Program-made: the position numbers and the translations under genes | Notes under the pieces: model-generated | Told to the model about the DNA's origin: nothing | Databases searched by the model: none | The model's input: the letters and a program-made list of their open reading frames with translations, nothing else | Part shown: positions 10,831 to 21,622 of the stretch, in pieces | Position numbering within the stretch: the first letter of the stretch is position 1 | How the letters are laid out: each line of letters starts with the position of its first letter | DNA from: Roseateles toxinivorans | GTDB taxonomy: Bacteria > Pseudomonadota > Gammaproteobacteria > Burkholderiales > Burkholderiaceae_C | NCBI RefSeq assembly: GCF_004362525.1 | Contig: NZ_SNXS01000002.1 | Location: 868,001-932,000, forward strand | DNA length: 64,000 bases | Direction: 5' to 3'

Positions 10831-11502
10831 CTAGCTTGCGATTTTCTCCAGGCAATATCCAAGCCCGCGGACGGTGGCGATGCGTATCGGCCCCTGCTCG
10901 ATCTTCTTGCGCAACCGGTGGATATAGACCTCGATCGCGTTGTTGCTGACCTCTTCACCCCATTCGCACAGGTGCTCGACCAACTGGTCCTTGCTGACCA
11001 GACGGCCGGCGCGCTGCAGCAGCACTTCCAGCAGGCTCAGCTCGCGGGCCGACAGTTCGATCATCTGCTCGTTGATATAGGCCACGCGACCGGTGGCGTC
11101 GAAGCTCAGCGGCCCGTGCTTGATGACGCTCGATGCGGTGCCCAGGCCGCGGCGGGTCAGCGCACGCACGCGGGCTTCCAGCTCCTGTAGCGAGAAGGGC
11201 TTGGCCATGTAGTCGTCGGCGCCCAGGTCCAGCCCCTTGACGCGCTGCTCGACGCTGTCGGCCGCTGTCAAGATCAGCACCGGCACCGAGGAGCCGCGCC
11301 CGCGCAGCTTGCGCAGCACGTCCAGCCCATGCATGCGCGGCAAACCCAGGTCCAGTATCAGCAGATCGAACTCATGCGAGGCCAGTGCCGCGTCGGCCTC
11401 GGAGCCGCTGCTCACCTGATCCACCGCATAGCCGGCATTGCGCAAGGAGCGCAGCAAGCCATCGGCCAGCACCTGGTCGTCTTCAGCAATCAATATGCGC
11501 AT
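10831..11502 (-). CDS. OmpR-family response regulator (TctD/QseB-like)
   Basis: This 223-residue DNA-binding regulator has an N-terminal receiver with the acidic pair Glu7/Asp8-9, phospho-acceptor Asp51 (LILDLGLP), Thr79 and Lys101 (AKPF), then a C-terminal winged helix (about 125-220) with the ELSLLEVLLQRAG and VYIHRLRKKI motifs. It is first in a two-gene operon with the sensor kinase. The operon is divergent from recA across 139 bases; no autoregulatory site was identified. Confidence 0.95.
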   Translation of the reverse strand: MRILIAEDDQVLADGLLRSLRNAGYAVDQVSSGSEADAALASHEFDLLILDLGLPRMHGLDVLRKLRGRGSSVPVLILTAADSVEQRVKGLDLGADDYMAKPFSLQELEARVRALTRRGLGTASSVIKHGPLSFDATGRVAYINEQMIELSARELSLLEVLLQRAGRLVSKDQLVEHLCEWGEEVSNNAIEVYIHRLRKKIEQGPIRIATVRGLGYCLEKIAS

Positions 11503-11570
11503 GCGCTCTCCAATTCAGCCCGAGGGACAAGACCGCCCCCAATTCTAGGGACGCTCACAGACAGCTCAGC

Positions 11571-11599
11571 TTGACCGCACAAAACTACTGTACGAATAT
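11571..11599 (+). promoter_or_regulatory. candidate recA promoter
   Basis: TTGACC at 11571-11576 matches a -35 in five of six positions. With a 17-base spacer the -10 would be GAATAT (11594-11599), a poor match. The SOS operator overlaps the -10, the usual arrangement for a LexA-repressed promoter. Confidence 0.55.
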
Positions 11600-11603
11600 A
11601 CAG
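11588..11603 (+). promoter_or_regulatory. LexA (SOS) box of recA
   Basis: CTGTACGAATATACAG is a perfect CTGT-N8-ACAG LexA operator, 38 bases before the recA ATG. It predicts DNA-damage induction of recA and probably of recX just behind it. Confidence 0.92.
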
Positions 11604-11641
11604 ATTGAGTCATAATTCGGCACCGAACCCGGAGACACACC

Positions 11642-12676
11642 ATGGACGCCCCAGTGAAATCAGTCAACCCCGAAAAAGCCAAGGCCCTGGCCGCCGCACT
11701 TGCCCAGATCGAAAAGCAGTTCGGCAAGGGCTCCATCATGCGGCTGGGCGAAGGCGAAGTCATCGAAGACATCCAGGTGGTGTCCACCGGCTCGCTGGGC
11801 CTGGACATCGCGCTGGGCGTCGGTGGCCTGCCGCGCGGCCGCGTGGTCGAGATCTACGGCCCTGAATCCTCGGGCAAGACGACCCTGACCCTGCAGGTGA
11901 TTGCCGAGATGCAAAAGCAGTCAGGCGTCTGCGCCTTCATCGATGCCGAGCATGCCCTCGATGCGCAATACGCACAGAAGCTGGGCGTCAATCTGCAAGA
12001 GTTGCTGATCAGCCAGCCGGATACCGGCGAACAGGCGCTGGAAATTGTCGATGCGCTGGTGCGCTCCGGCTCGGTGGACCTGATCGTTGTCGACTCGGTT
12101 GCGGCACTGACGCCCAAGGCCGAGCTGGAGGGCGAAATGGGCGACTCCCTGCCCGGCCTGCAGGCCCGCCTGATGAGCCAGGCGCTGCGCAAGCTGACCG
12201 CCACGATCAAAAAGACCAACTGCATGGTCATCTTCATCAACCAGATCCGCATGAAGATCGGTGTGATGTTTGGCAGCCCCGAAACCACGACCGGCGGCAA
12301 TGCGCTGAAGTTCTATGCCTCGGTGCGCCTGGATATCCGCCGCATCGGCAATATCAAGAAGGGCGAGGAGATCATCGGCAGCGAAACCAAGGTCAAGGTC
12401 GTCAAGAACAAGGTGGCGCCACCGTTCAAGACCGCCGAGTTCGACATCCTCTATGGCGAGGGCATCAGCCGCGAGGGTGAGGTGATCGACATGGGCGTCG
12501 AGGCCAAGATCCTCGACAAGTCCGGCTCCTGGTACGCCTACAACGGCGAGAAGATCGGCCAGGGCAAGGACAATGCCCGCGAGTTCCTGCGCGAGAACCG
12601 CGACATCGCGCTGGAAATCGAGAACAAGGTGCGTGAAGCGATGGGCGTGCCGCTGCAGGCCGCCGAGGCGCAGTAA
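11642..12676 (+). CDS. recA: recombinase RecA
   Basis: RecA forms ATP-dependent filaments on single-stranded DNA, drives homologous recombination and stimulates LexA self-cleavage. The product is 344 residues, normal length, with Walker A GPESSGKT at 73-80, the [13 protein letters not shown] Walker B region, the MSQALRKL loop L1 region and the [37 protein letters not shown] region around loop L2 (quoted in part elsewhere). A perfect SOS box lies upstream. recX follows after 27 bases. Confidence 0.99.
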   Translation: MDAPVKSVNPEKAKALAAALAQIEKQFGKGSIMRLGEGEVIEDIQVVSTGSLGLDIALGVGGLPRGRVVEIYGPESSGKTTLTLQVIAEMQKQSGVCAFIDAEHALDAQYAQKLGVNLQELLISQPDTGEQALEIVDALVRSGSVDLIVVDSVAALTPKAELEGEMGDSLPGLQARLMSQALRKLTATIKKTNCMVIFINQIRMKIGVMFGSPETTTGGNALKFYASVRLDIRRIGNIKKGEEIIGSETKVKVVKNKVAPPFKTAEFDILYGEGISREGEVIDMGVEAKILDKSGSWYAYNGEKIGQGKDNAREFLRENRDIALEIENKVREAMGVPLQAAEAQ

Positions 12677-12703
12677 ACCCATCCGGCCTTCAGTCGCAGC
12701 CTC

Positions 12704-13231
12704 GTGAAGCCGCTGTCGCTGAAGGCTCGCGCCATTGCGCTGCTGGCCCAGCGTGAGCACAGCCGCAGCGAGCTGCAACGCAAGCTGCTGCGCATTGCAC
12801 GCCAGCAGGATGAGAAGGCACATCAGGCCCGCCGGGAGGCGGAGGGCGATGTGCTTGAGTTCGAGTCAGATGCCGAATCCGGCGAGGTCAGCGCCGCGAG
12901 CGAAGTCGATGCCTTGCTCGACTGGCTGCAGGCCAACCGCTACTTGAGCGAAGCCCGTTTCGTCGAGTCACGCATCAACGCCCGGGCCCAGCGCTACGGG
13001 AATCTGCGCATCAGGCAGGAGTTGTCCCAGCATGGCCTGGCAGCCGACGCAGCCAGCCAGCAGGCGCTGAAGGACAGCGAGTTCGAGCGCGCGCGCCAGG
13101 TCTGGCAGCGCAAATTCGGCGAAATCGCCGCCGATCCCGCCGCCCGTGCCAAGCAGATGCGCTTTCTGGCCGGCCGCGGCTTCTCGCCCGAGGTGATACG
13201 CAAGGTGGTGCAGGGCACCGAAGCCGACTGA
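12704..13231 (+). CDS. recX: RecA regulatory protein RecX
   Basis: RecX binds RecA filaments and inhibits their extension. The 175-residue protein has the RecX three-helix repeats: an opening KARAIALLAQREHSRSELQRKLL, YLSEARFVESRINARAQRYGNLRIRQEL in the middle, and KQMRFLAGRGFSPEVIRKV at the C-terminus. A poorly conserved acidic insert (about 45-65) separates repeats one and two. The GTG at 12704 gives the usual RecX start (VKPLSLKARAIALL). It lies 27 bases after recA and probably shares its SOS-controlled transcript. Confidence 0.94.
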   Translation: MKPLSLKARAIALLAQREHSRSELQRKLLRIARQQDEKAHQARREAEGDVLEFESDAESGEVSAASEVDALLDWLQANRYLSEARFVESRINARAQRYGNLRIRQELSQHGLAADAASQQALKDSEFERARQVWQRKFGEIAADPAARAKQMRFLAGRGFSPEVIRKVVQGTEAD

Positions 13232-13382
13232 GTCGGCAGGCGGGTGATCTGGATCAAGCGCTTGAAAGCTTGGTGAAAGCCTTGGTGCGGCGCAGCATGC
13301 TACATTGCCGCCTGTTGCCCGGCGCCCCCACGCCGGGGTGTTTTCACGTCCCTCCCCGACGGCCCTCCCGCGCGTTGACCTG

Positions 13383-13982
13383 ATGTCCCTGCCTCCTGCC
13401 TCGTCCGAGCGCAAGCTCATGCACCGACGCAGCATAGACGTGCACGTCTATGCCCGCGACGACGGGCTGTGGGAGGTCGATGCCCATCTGAGCGACACCA
13501 AGACCCACGATGTCACCTTGGCCCAGGGCGTACGCCTTGCCGGCGAGCCAGTGCATGACATGCTGTTGCGCCTGGTGGTCGATACGCAGCTGACGATACG
13601 CGAGGCCGGAGCCGAAACCCGGCGCATGCCTTACCCTGGCCGCTGCGACGACCATGGCGATGCCTATGCCCGCCTGGTCGGCCTGAACCTGCTCAAAGGG
13701 TTCCGGCATGCGGTCAAGGAGCGGCTGGGCGGTGTGCAGGGCTGCACCCATCTGACCGAGATGAGTCAGGTTCTGCCCACTGCGGTGATGCAGGCCTTTG
13801 CCGGCGTGGTGCTGGACACCCGCGAGGGGCCCGGCGGTGACGTGCCGCCCTTCCAGCTTGATCGCTGCCACGCGTTGAGGCGCGATGGCGAGGCTGTCAA
13901 GACCTACTACCCCCGCTGGTACCGGGCACCGTCGAGCACGCTCGCGGCCGCCACGGCCGACGGGACGTCAAACCTTTCCTGA
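13383..13982 (+). CDS. DUF2889 domain protein, unknown function
   Basis: This is a 199-residue protein with the DUF2889 pattern: an N-terminal [22 protein letters not shown] segment, a LRLVVD strand, then a conserved GCTHLTEM motif near residue 120. The upstream reading frame is open to 13305, but the ATG at 13383 begins the conserved part. It is soluble with no signal peptide. It lies between recX and sucC, a common place for this family in Burkholderiales as I recall. The function is not known. Confidence 0.8.
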   Translation: MSLPPASSERKLMHRRSIDVHVYARDDGLWEVDAHLSDTKTHDVTLAQGVRLAGEPVHDMLLRLVVDTQLTIREAGAETRRMPYPGRCDDHGDAYARLVGLNLLKGFRHAVKERLGGVQGCTHLTEMSQVLPTAVMQAFAGVVLDTREGPGGDVPPFQLDRCHALRRDGEAVKTYYPRWYRAPSSTLAAATADGTSNLS

Positions 13983-14004
13983 ACTTTTCCCAAGCGAGAC
14001 CCCC

Positions 14005-15165
<1,161 letters not shown>

Positions 15166-15174
15166 AGAAATTGC

Positions 15175-15212
15175 GGGACAGACCGACCGAGCGAAGCGAG
15201 TAGCTCTGTCCC
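15175..15212 (+). repeat. inverted repeat between sucC and sucD
   Basis: GGGACAGA (15175-15182) and TCTGTCCC (15205-15212) are perfect 8-base inverted arms around a GC-rich loop containing CGAGCGAAGCGAG. There is no U-tract, so it is not a classical terminator. It may be an mRNA-stability hairpin or a copy of a chromosomal intergenic palindrome family (compare 7251-7288). Confidence 0.6.
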
Positions 15213-15235
15213 CAACTGACTAGAAAGATATCGCC

Positions 15236-16129
15236 ATGAGCATCTACATCAACAAAGACACCAAGGTCATCACCCAGGGCATCACCGGCAAGACGGGCCA
15301 GTTCCACACCCGCATGTGCCGCGACTACGCCAACGGCAAGAACTGCTTCGTGGCCGGCGTGAACCCGAAGAAGGCCGGTGAAGACTTCGAAGGCATTCCG
15401 ATCTACGCCAATGTGAGCGAGGCGGCCAAGGCTACCGGCGCGACCGTCAGCGTGATCTATGTGCCGCCGGCAGGCGCGGCCGCCGCGATCTGGGAGGCCG
15501 TCGAGGCCGATCTGGACCTGGCGATCTGCATCACCGAGGGCATCCCGGTCCGCGACATGCTGGAAGTGCGCAACCGCATGCGCGCCAAGGTCGCTGCCGG
15601 TGGCAAGAACACGCTGCTGCTGGGCCCCAACTGCCCGGGCCTGATCACGCCGGAAGAAATCAAGATCGGCATCATGCCCGGTCACATCCACCGCAAGGGC
15701 CGGATCGGCGTGGTCTCGCGCTCGGGCACCCTGACCTATGAAGCGGTGGCGCAGCTGACCGAAATCGGCCTGGGCCAGTCCAGCGCCGTCGGCATCGGTG
15801 GCGACCCGATCAATGGCCTGAAGCACATCGACGTGATGAAGGCCTTCAATGACGATCCCGACACCGATGCGGTGATCATGATCGGCGAGATCGGCGGTCC
15901 GGACGAGGCCGAAGCTGCCCGCTGGTGCAAAGACAATATGAAGAAGCCCATCGTCGGCTTCATCGCCGGCGTCACGGCTCCGGCCGGCAAGCGCATGGGC
16001 CACGCCGGAGCGCTGATCAGCGGCGGCGCCGACACCGCAGACGCCAAGCTGGAAGTGATGGAGGCCTGCGGTTTCACGGTCACGCGCAATCCGTCGGAAA
16101 TGGCCAAGCTGCTCAAGGCCCTGCTCTGA
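15236..16129 (+). CDS. sucD: succinyl-CoA synthetase alpha subunit
   Basis: SucD binds CoA through an N-terminal Rossmann domain and carries the phosphorylated histidine. The 297-residue protein starts MSIYINKDTKVITQGITGKTG and has the CITEGIPVRDM and GPNCPGLITPEE blocks; the phospho-His is His256 in GHAGALISGG. The length is normal. It follows sucC after 70 bases containing an inverted repeat, and a clear terminator lies 24 bases after its stop. Confidence 0.99.
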   Translation: MSIYINKDTKVITQGITGKTGQFHTRMCRDYANGKNCFVAGVNPKKAGEDFEGIPIYANVSEAAKATGATVSVIYVPPAGAAAAIWEAVEADLDLAICITEGIPVRDMLEVRNRMRAKVAAGGKNTLLLGPNCPGLITPEEIKIGIMPGHIHRKGRIGVVSRSGTLTYEAVAQLTEIGLGQSSAVGIGGDPINGLKHIDVMKAFNDDPDTDAVIMIGEIGGPDEAEAARWCKDNMKKPIVGFIAGVTAPAGKRMGHAGALISGGADTADAKLEVMEACGFTVTRNPSEMAKLLKALL

Positions 16130-16152
16130 GCATCGCCAATCCGAAGTCTGCG

Positions 16153-16180
16153 AGGCCGCCTTCGGGCGGCCTTTCCGTTT
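16153..16180 (+). terminator. sucCD terminator
   Basis: AGGCCGCC (16153-16160) and GGCGGCCT (16165-16172) form a perfect stem with a TTCG tetraloop, followed by TTTCCGTTT. This is a strong rho-independent terminator 24 bases after sucD. Confidence 0.88.
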
Positions 16181-16290
16181 GGGATGCGTAGAACCCCGCA
16201 CCGCCGCAAACCCTGCTGCGGCGACACTTACGGCCACACGCGCATTGCCGTCCCATCCACGCCCGCCGGGCCACGCCTTAAGATCGCATC

Positions 16291-17019
16291 ATGGAACAGT
16301 TTATGACCCCCGAGTTCTGGCTCGCCGTTGCCCAGATCATCATGATCGACATCCTGCTGGGTGGCGACAACGCGGTGGTGATCGCGCTGGCCTGCCGCAA
16401 GCTGCCGCCGGCACAGCGACGCCTGGGCATCATGTGGGGTACCTTCGGCGCCATCATCCTGCGCGTGATCCTGATCTTCTTTGCCCTGACCCTGCTGCAG
16501 GTGCCCTATCTGAAGATCGTCGGCGCGGTGCTGCTGCTGTGGATAGGCGTCAAGCTGCTGTTGCCCGAGGACGGTGACGAGCACAGCAATATCCAGTCCA
16601 GCGACAAGCTCTGGGCCGCCGTCAAGACCGTCATCGTGGCCGACTTCGTGATGAGTCTGGACAACGTCATTGCCATTGCCGGCGCGGCCGAGTCCGCCGG
16701 TGGTGGCCACGAGATGATTCTGGTGATCTTCGGCCTGGTGGTGTCCATTCCCATCATCGTCTGGGGCAGCCAGTTGGTCATCAAGCTGATGGACCGCTTC
16801 CCCATCGTCATCACGCTGGGCGCGATGCTGCTGGGCTGGATCGCCGGCACCATGGTCGTCGGCGACCCGGCGCTGGAGAAGTGGGTGCCGATGGAGGCTG
16901 GCAAGGGCGATGCGATGCAGGTGAGCAGCATGTTCAACTATGCGGCCGGCGTGATCGGTGCGCTGCTGGTGCTGGCGGTCGGCAAGCTTCTGGTTCGCCG
17001 CCAGGCGGTCGAAACCTGA
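16291..17019 (+). CDS. TerC/YjbE family integral membrane protein
   Basis: The 242-residue membrane protein belongs to the TerC family, whose studied members export Mn2+ or are linked to tellurite resistance. Both family signatures with acidic intramembrane residues are visible: DILLGGDNAVVIALA (about 19-33) and ADFVMSLDNVIAIAG (about 118-132). Hydrophobic stretches suggest seven to eight helices. No yybP-ykoY (Mn) riboswitch was recognised in the 118-base leader. It precedes the kinase gene by 18 bases, so the two may be co-transcribed. Confidence 0.85.
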   Translation: MEQFMTPEFWLAVAQIIMIDILLGGDNAVVIALACRKLPPAQRRLGIMWGTFGAIILRVILIFFALTLLQVPYLKIVGAVLLLWIGVKLLLPEDGDEHSNIQSSDKLWAAVKTVIVADFVMSLDNVIAIAGAAESAGGGHEMILVIFGLVVSIPIIVWGSQLVIKLMDRFPIVITLGAMLLGWIAGTMVVGDPALEKWVPMEAGKGDAMQVSSMFNYAAGVIGALLVLAVGKLLVRRQAVET

Positions 17020-17037
17020 GCCTTGCCCCGCGCCGCC

Positions 17038-18135
<1,098 letters not shown>

Positions 18136-18166
18136 CCGCCAAACGCATTCTTCATACCGTTCAGAC

Positions 18167-18955
18167 ATGACATTCGAGTTCTTCAGCGCCACCGACGTAG
18201 GCCGTGCGCGCGACAACAACGAAGACTCGGTCGCGCTGGACGAGACTGTGGCCCTGGCGGTGCTGGCCGACGGTATGGGTGGCTACAACGCCGGCGAGGT
18301 TGCCAGCGGCATGGCCACCTCCTTCATCAAGTCTGAGCTGGGGCGCTGGCTGGAAGAGGCGGCCGGCACCGTCAGCGACAGCGACGTCAAGCGTGCGATG
18401 GACATCTGCGTCGACAACGCCAACCGCGCCATCTTCAACGCCGCCAACAGCAACCCCAAGTACGCCGGCATGGGCACGACCCTGGTGGTGGGCGTGTTCC
18501 GCGGCGAGCGCCTGTTGCTCGGCCATGTGGGCGACTCGCGTGCCTACCGCTTCCGCGACGACCGCCTGATACAGCTGACCCGTGACCACTCGCTGCTGCA
18601 GGAGCAGCTCGACGCCGGCATCATCACGCCCGAAGAGGCGGCCTATTCGTCGAACAAGAATCTGGTCACGCGGGCCGTGGGCGTGGAAGACACGGTCATG
18701 CTGGAGACTCATCTGCACGAGGCATTGCCGGGCGATGTCTATCTGATGTGCTCGGATGGGCTCTCTGACATGCTCGATGACGACAATATCGCCCAGGTGC
18801 TGCGTAGCAACAACACTCTGCCCGAGACGGCCGCCGCTTTGATTGCCGCCGCCAATGACATGGGCGGAAAGGATAATATCGCTGTCATCCTGGCCCGCAT
18901 GGAGGGCCGCACAAGCGCTGGAGGGCGCTCCTGGTGGCCTTTCGGGCGGCGCTGA
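18167..18955 (+). CDS. PP2C-family (PPM) serine/threonine phosphatase
   Basis: This 262-residue soluble phosphatase would reverse the action of the adjacent kinase. PPM metal-binding motifs are visible: RDNNEDS near residue 16, LADGMGGYNAGEVAS near 35-49, LGHVGDSRAYRF near 120, LTRDHSL near 137, the CSDGLSDML motif near 192 and GGKDNIAVIL near the C-terminus. The ATG at 18167 gives the normal family start; the longer open frame overlaps the kinase gene. It begins 31 bases after the kinase stop, and the FHA gene follows by 129 bases. Confidence 0.93.
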   Translation: MTFEFFSATDVGRARDNNEDSVALDETVALAVLADGMGGYNAGEVASGMATSFIKSELGRWLEEAAGTVSDSDVKRAMDICVDNANRAIFNAANSNPKYAGMGTTLVVGVFRGERLLLGHVGDSRAYRFRDDRLIQLTRDHSLLQEQLDAGIITPEEAAYSSNKNLVTRAVGVEDTVMLETHLHEALPGDVYLMCSDGLSDMLDDDNIAQVLRSNNTLPETAAALIAAANDMGGKDNIAVILARMEGRTSAGGRSWWPFGRR

Positions 18956-19084
18956 GGTCGGACACAATGCCCCGGAGGGGCAGTGCCGGTGATGGCCAAG
19001 GACGAACCATGGCCTTAAGCTGAGCCCTCAGGCCCTGGCTGCAGGCAATAATCGCAACACAAGACGACGGATTCGAGGTCAAGC

Positions 19085-19753
19085 ATGGGCAAGCTGGTGG
19101 TGTCGCTCGACGGAGTGGTAATCAAGGACGTCCAGATCACCAAGGACAAGACCACGCTCGGGCGTCGTCCCTATAACGACATCGTGATCGACAATCTGGC
19201 GGTCAGTGGCGAGCATGCCGTGCTGCAGATGGTGGGTGCCGACGTCTTCATCGAAGACCTGAACAGCACCAACGGCACCTACATCAATGGCAAGGCCATC
19301 AAGAAGCAGCTGCTCGCCCATAACGACACGGTCGAGATCGGCAAGTACAAGATCAAGTACCTGGTCGAGGAAAGCCACGACTACGAAAAGACCATGATCC
19401 TGCAGCCCGGCACGCCGATGAGCGCCGGCTTCGCGCGGCCGTTTGCCCCGAGCACCTCGGCCGCCAGCCTGGGCGCCATGAGCAGCAACACCCTGCCGGC
19501 CTCGATCAAGGTGCTCAATGGCGCTGCGGCGGGGCGCGAAGTCATGCTCAGCAAGGTCGTCACCACGGTCGGCAAGCCGGGCGTGCAGGTGGCCTCCATC
19601 ACCAAGCGCCCCAGCGGCTATGTGTTTGCCCATGTCGAAGGTGCTGTTCGCCCCAGCGTCAATGGTGCGGCCCTGACCGGTGAATCGATCCCGCTCAAAG
19701 ACGGCGATGTGATCGAACTGGCCGGCACGCAGATGCAGTTCATTCAGGCCTGA
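19085..19753 (+). CDS. FHA-domain protein with a second, degenerate FHA-like region
   Basis: FHA domains bind phosphothreonine, so this 222-residue protein is a likely target or adaptor of the neighbouring kinase. The first domain (about 20-92) has the expected residues: TLGRRPYNDIVIDN, SGEHA and NSTNGTYING. Residues about 133-222 look like a second FHA fold (TTVGKPGVQVASI, VNGAALTG, LKDGDVIELAGTQMQFIQ) but lack the canonical GR and SxxH residues. This half may be a non-binding pseudo-FHA or a dimerisation surface (inference). No type VI secretion genes are nearby. Confidence 0.9.
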   Translation: MGKLVVSLDGVVIKDVQITKDKTTLGRRPYNDIVIDNLAVSGEHAVLQMVGADVFIEDLNSTNGTYINGKAIKKQLLAHNDTVEIGKYKIKYLVEESHDYEKTMILQPGTPMSAGFARPFAPSTSAASLGAMSSNTLPASIKVLNGAAAGREVMLSKVVTTVGKPGVQVASITKRPSGYVFAHVEGAVRPSVNGAALTGESIPLKDGDVIELAGTQMQFIQA

Positions 19754-20005
19754 GTGGCCGACTGAACTGCGGACTGAACTGCGGCCCGCTGATGCCGCGC
19801 TGATACCGCCGTGAAGCAATTCACGCGCTGGCGCGATGTGCGCTCAGGCATCCCAAGATCTGACTAGAAATGCGGATTTCCGCCTTGTGCAGGGCGGGGT
19901 CGGGGACGACCATAGGGGTTGAGACTTTCAAGCCCCGTGAGCACCCGCCTGCGGAACAGCCAATTCACCTCAGCGGCCGTTGCCCGCTGCATTGATGGAC
20001 GGTTC

Positions 20006-20842
20006 ATGAAAATTCGCGTCCTCGGCTGCTCAGGCGCCATTGCCGCCGGTTACAAGACCACTGCATTCCTGCTGGACGACGATGTGCTGATCGACGCCGG
20101 CACCGGCGTGGGCGATCTGCCTCTGGAGGCGCTGGCCGCCATCGACCACATCCTGATCAGCCACTCACATCTGGACCATGTGCTGTCGATCGCCCTGCTG
20201 GCCGATGCGGTGATGCGCCTGCGCCAGCAGCGCGGCCGTCCGCCGATCCAGGTGCATGGCCTTGCGCAAACGCTGGACGCGCTGCGCCAGCATGTCTTCA
20301 ATGGCATCATCTGGCCCGATTTCACCCGTCTTCCCAGCCCCGAGGCGCCCGCGCTGCAACTGATGCCTTTCGAGACCGGCGAGGTGCTGCGTCTGCCGGG
20401 AGCCCAAGGCGAGCGGTGCATCGAGGTGCTCAGTGCCCTGCACACCGTGCCGGCGGTCGGCTTCGCCGTGCAATTGCCCGACGGCGGCTTCGGCGACGCC
20501 GCCGCCTTCTGGGTCTATACCGGCGACACCGGCCCTAATCCGGCGCTGTGGGAACGCTTGCGCTCCATGCAGGTGGCCCATCTGGTCATAGAAACGGCGT
20601 TCGGTGACGACGAGTGCCAGCTCGCCCGCATCAGTCGCCACCTATGCCCGCGCATGCTGGGCGAGGAGCTGACCCATCTGCCCGGACGCATCCAGGTGCA
20701 CATCACCCATATCAAGCCCGGTGAGGTCGACGCGGTGATGACCGAGGTCGCCGCGCTCAGCACCAGCCACGAACTGCGTGCGCTGCAGGCCGGCTACAGC
20801 TTTGAACTGGCCGGCCACATTCCGGGCCGAGGCGGCGACTGA
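20006..20842 (+). CDS. metallo-beta-lactamase-fold hydrolase, possible cyclic-nucleotide phosphodiesterase
   Basis: This 278-residue enzyme has the MBL metal motif HSHLDH (53-58) and a later TGDTG near 170 and HITHIKPGE near 230. The opening [15 protein letters not shown] and the [10 protein letters not shown] region resemble class-II 3',5'-cAMP phosphodiesterases, so a cAMP- or phosphodiester-hydrolysing role is likely but not certain. The ATG at 20006 is preferred over the upstream TTG at 19919 because the conserved start is there. Its stop overlaps the first putative PilR site of pilA. Confidence 0.75.
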   Translation: MKIRVLGCSGAIAAGYKTTAFLLDDDVLIDAGTGVGDLPLEALAAIDHILISHSHLDHVLSIALLADAVMRLRQQRGRPPIQVHGLAQTLDALRQHVFNGIIWPDFTRLPSPEAPALQLMPFETGEVLRLPGAQGERCIEVLSALHTVPAVGFAVQLPDGGFGDAAAFWVYTGDTGPNPALWERLRSMQVAHLVIETAFGDDECQLARISRHLCPRMLGEELTHLPGRIQVHITHIKPGEVDAVMTEVAALSTSHELRALQAGYSFELAGHIPGRGGD

Positions 20843-20854
20843 CAAAAATGGTCA
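20840..20854 (+). promoter_or_regulatory. upstream activator site 1 of pilA (PilR-like)
   Basis: TGACAAAAATGGTCA is a near-perfect dyad with TGACA and GGTCA arms, about 128 bases before the sigma54 promoter. A second copy lies 51 bases downstream. NtrC-type activators such as PilR bind paired upstream sites of this kind. Confidence 0.55.
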
Positions 20855-20890
20855 CTCCGCCGCCGAGGCGACCAAAACCGGCAGCCCGCC

Positions 20891-20905
20891 TGACAAAAAC
20901 TGTCA
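20891..20905 (+). promoter_or_regulatory. upstream activator site 2 of pilA (PilR-like)
   Basis: TGACAAAAACTGTCA is a perfect TGACA-N5-TGTCA dyad, about 77 bases upstream of the sigma54 promoter. It repeats site 1 with two central differences, which makes a shared regulator, most simply PilR, likely. Confidence 0.6.
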
Positions 20906-20967
20906 CCCGATTCCCGAAAGTGCCGTTCAAAGCGTGCGAAACCGCACGGTTCAGAAGATTCGCAGCC

Positions 20968-20983
20968 TGGCACGACCCCTGCA
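20968..20983 (+). promoter_or_regulatory. sigma54 promoter of pilA
   Basis: TGGCACGACCCCTGCA matches the sigma54 consensus TGGCACR-N4-TTGCW with the GG and GC at correct spacing. It predicts a transcription start near 20994 and a leader of about 40 bases before pilA. Confidence 0.85.
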
Positions 20984-21033
20984 TTCATGGGGGGTGTTCC
21001 CTCCCCACCCCACTCTCTGACGGAGATTTGCAC

Positions 21034-21468
21034 ATGAGCATGAAGCGCGTACAACAAGGTTTCACCCTGATCGAACTGATGATCGTCGTGGCCATCATCG
21101 GCATCTTGGCGGCTGTGGCCATTCCGGCCTATCAGGACTACACGGTCAAGGCCAAGGTCTCGGAAGGCCCCAGCCTATCGGCACCTGCTCGCACGGCGTT
21201 GGGCTTGGCCTGTAGCGAGGGCTCGATTTCTGCGGCCAGTACCACTAACACTGACTTGGGCTTGCCGTCTTACAGCGGTACTTACACCAAATCGGTTGTT
21301 GTCAGCGCGACCGATGCAAGCAACGTCAAAGTCACGATTACGATGAAGGCCATTGGTACCTCCGTGGTCGACGATGCGACGGTCGTGTACAACGGTCTTT
21401 GCACCTCTAGCGGGCTGGCGTGGACCATCGGCGGGTCCGTGCCTACCAAGTATCTTCCCAAGGTCTAA
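21034..21468 (+). CDS. pilA: type IV pilin major subunit PilA
   Basis: This is a class-a type IV prepilin of 144 residues. The short leader MSMKRVQQG is followed by the cleavage site G|FTLIE, with Glu5 of the mature protein, and the long hydrophobic helix [22 protein letters not shown]. Two cysteines, in LGLACSEG and NGLCTSS, probably form the C-terminal disulfide. A sigma54 promoter and two dyad activator sites precede it, and two glycosylation-ligase genes follow, which suggests a glycosylated pilin. The Ser/Thr-rich middle ([11 protein letters not shown]) offers O-glycosylation sites (inference). Confidence 0.96.
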   Translation: MSMKRVQQGFTLIELMIVVAIIGILAAVAIPAYQDYTVKAKVSEGPSLSAPARTALGLACSEGSISAASTTNTDLGLPSYSGTYTKSVVVSATDASNVKVTITMKAIGTSVVDDATVVYNGLCTSSGLAWTIGGSVPTKYLPKV

Positions 21469-21539
21469 CGCGGCCGCTAAGCCCGAGTGAAGTTGAACTC
21501 ACCGCGAAGCACTGATTGAATCTGCGTTGAGTTCCCAGG

Positions 21540-21562
21540 CGCCCACTTCGGTGGGCGTTTTC
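21540..21562 (+). terminator. pilA terminator
   Basis: CGCCCAC (21540-21546) and GTGGGCG (21551-21557) pair around a TTCG loop and are followed by TTTTC. The hairpin lies 71 bases after pilA and argues against an upstream TTG start at 21527 for the next gene. Confidence 0.85.
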
Positions 21563-21622
21563 AATTTACGGCGAGCGTCAAGTGGCGCGCTAGCGGGGCC
21601 TCAACCAAGGCTGATCAATACG

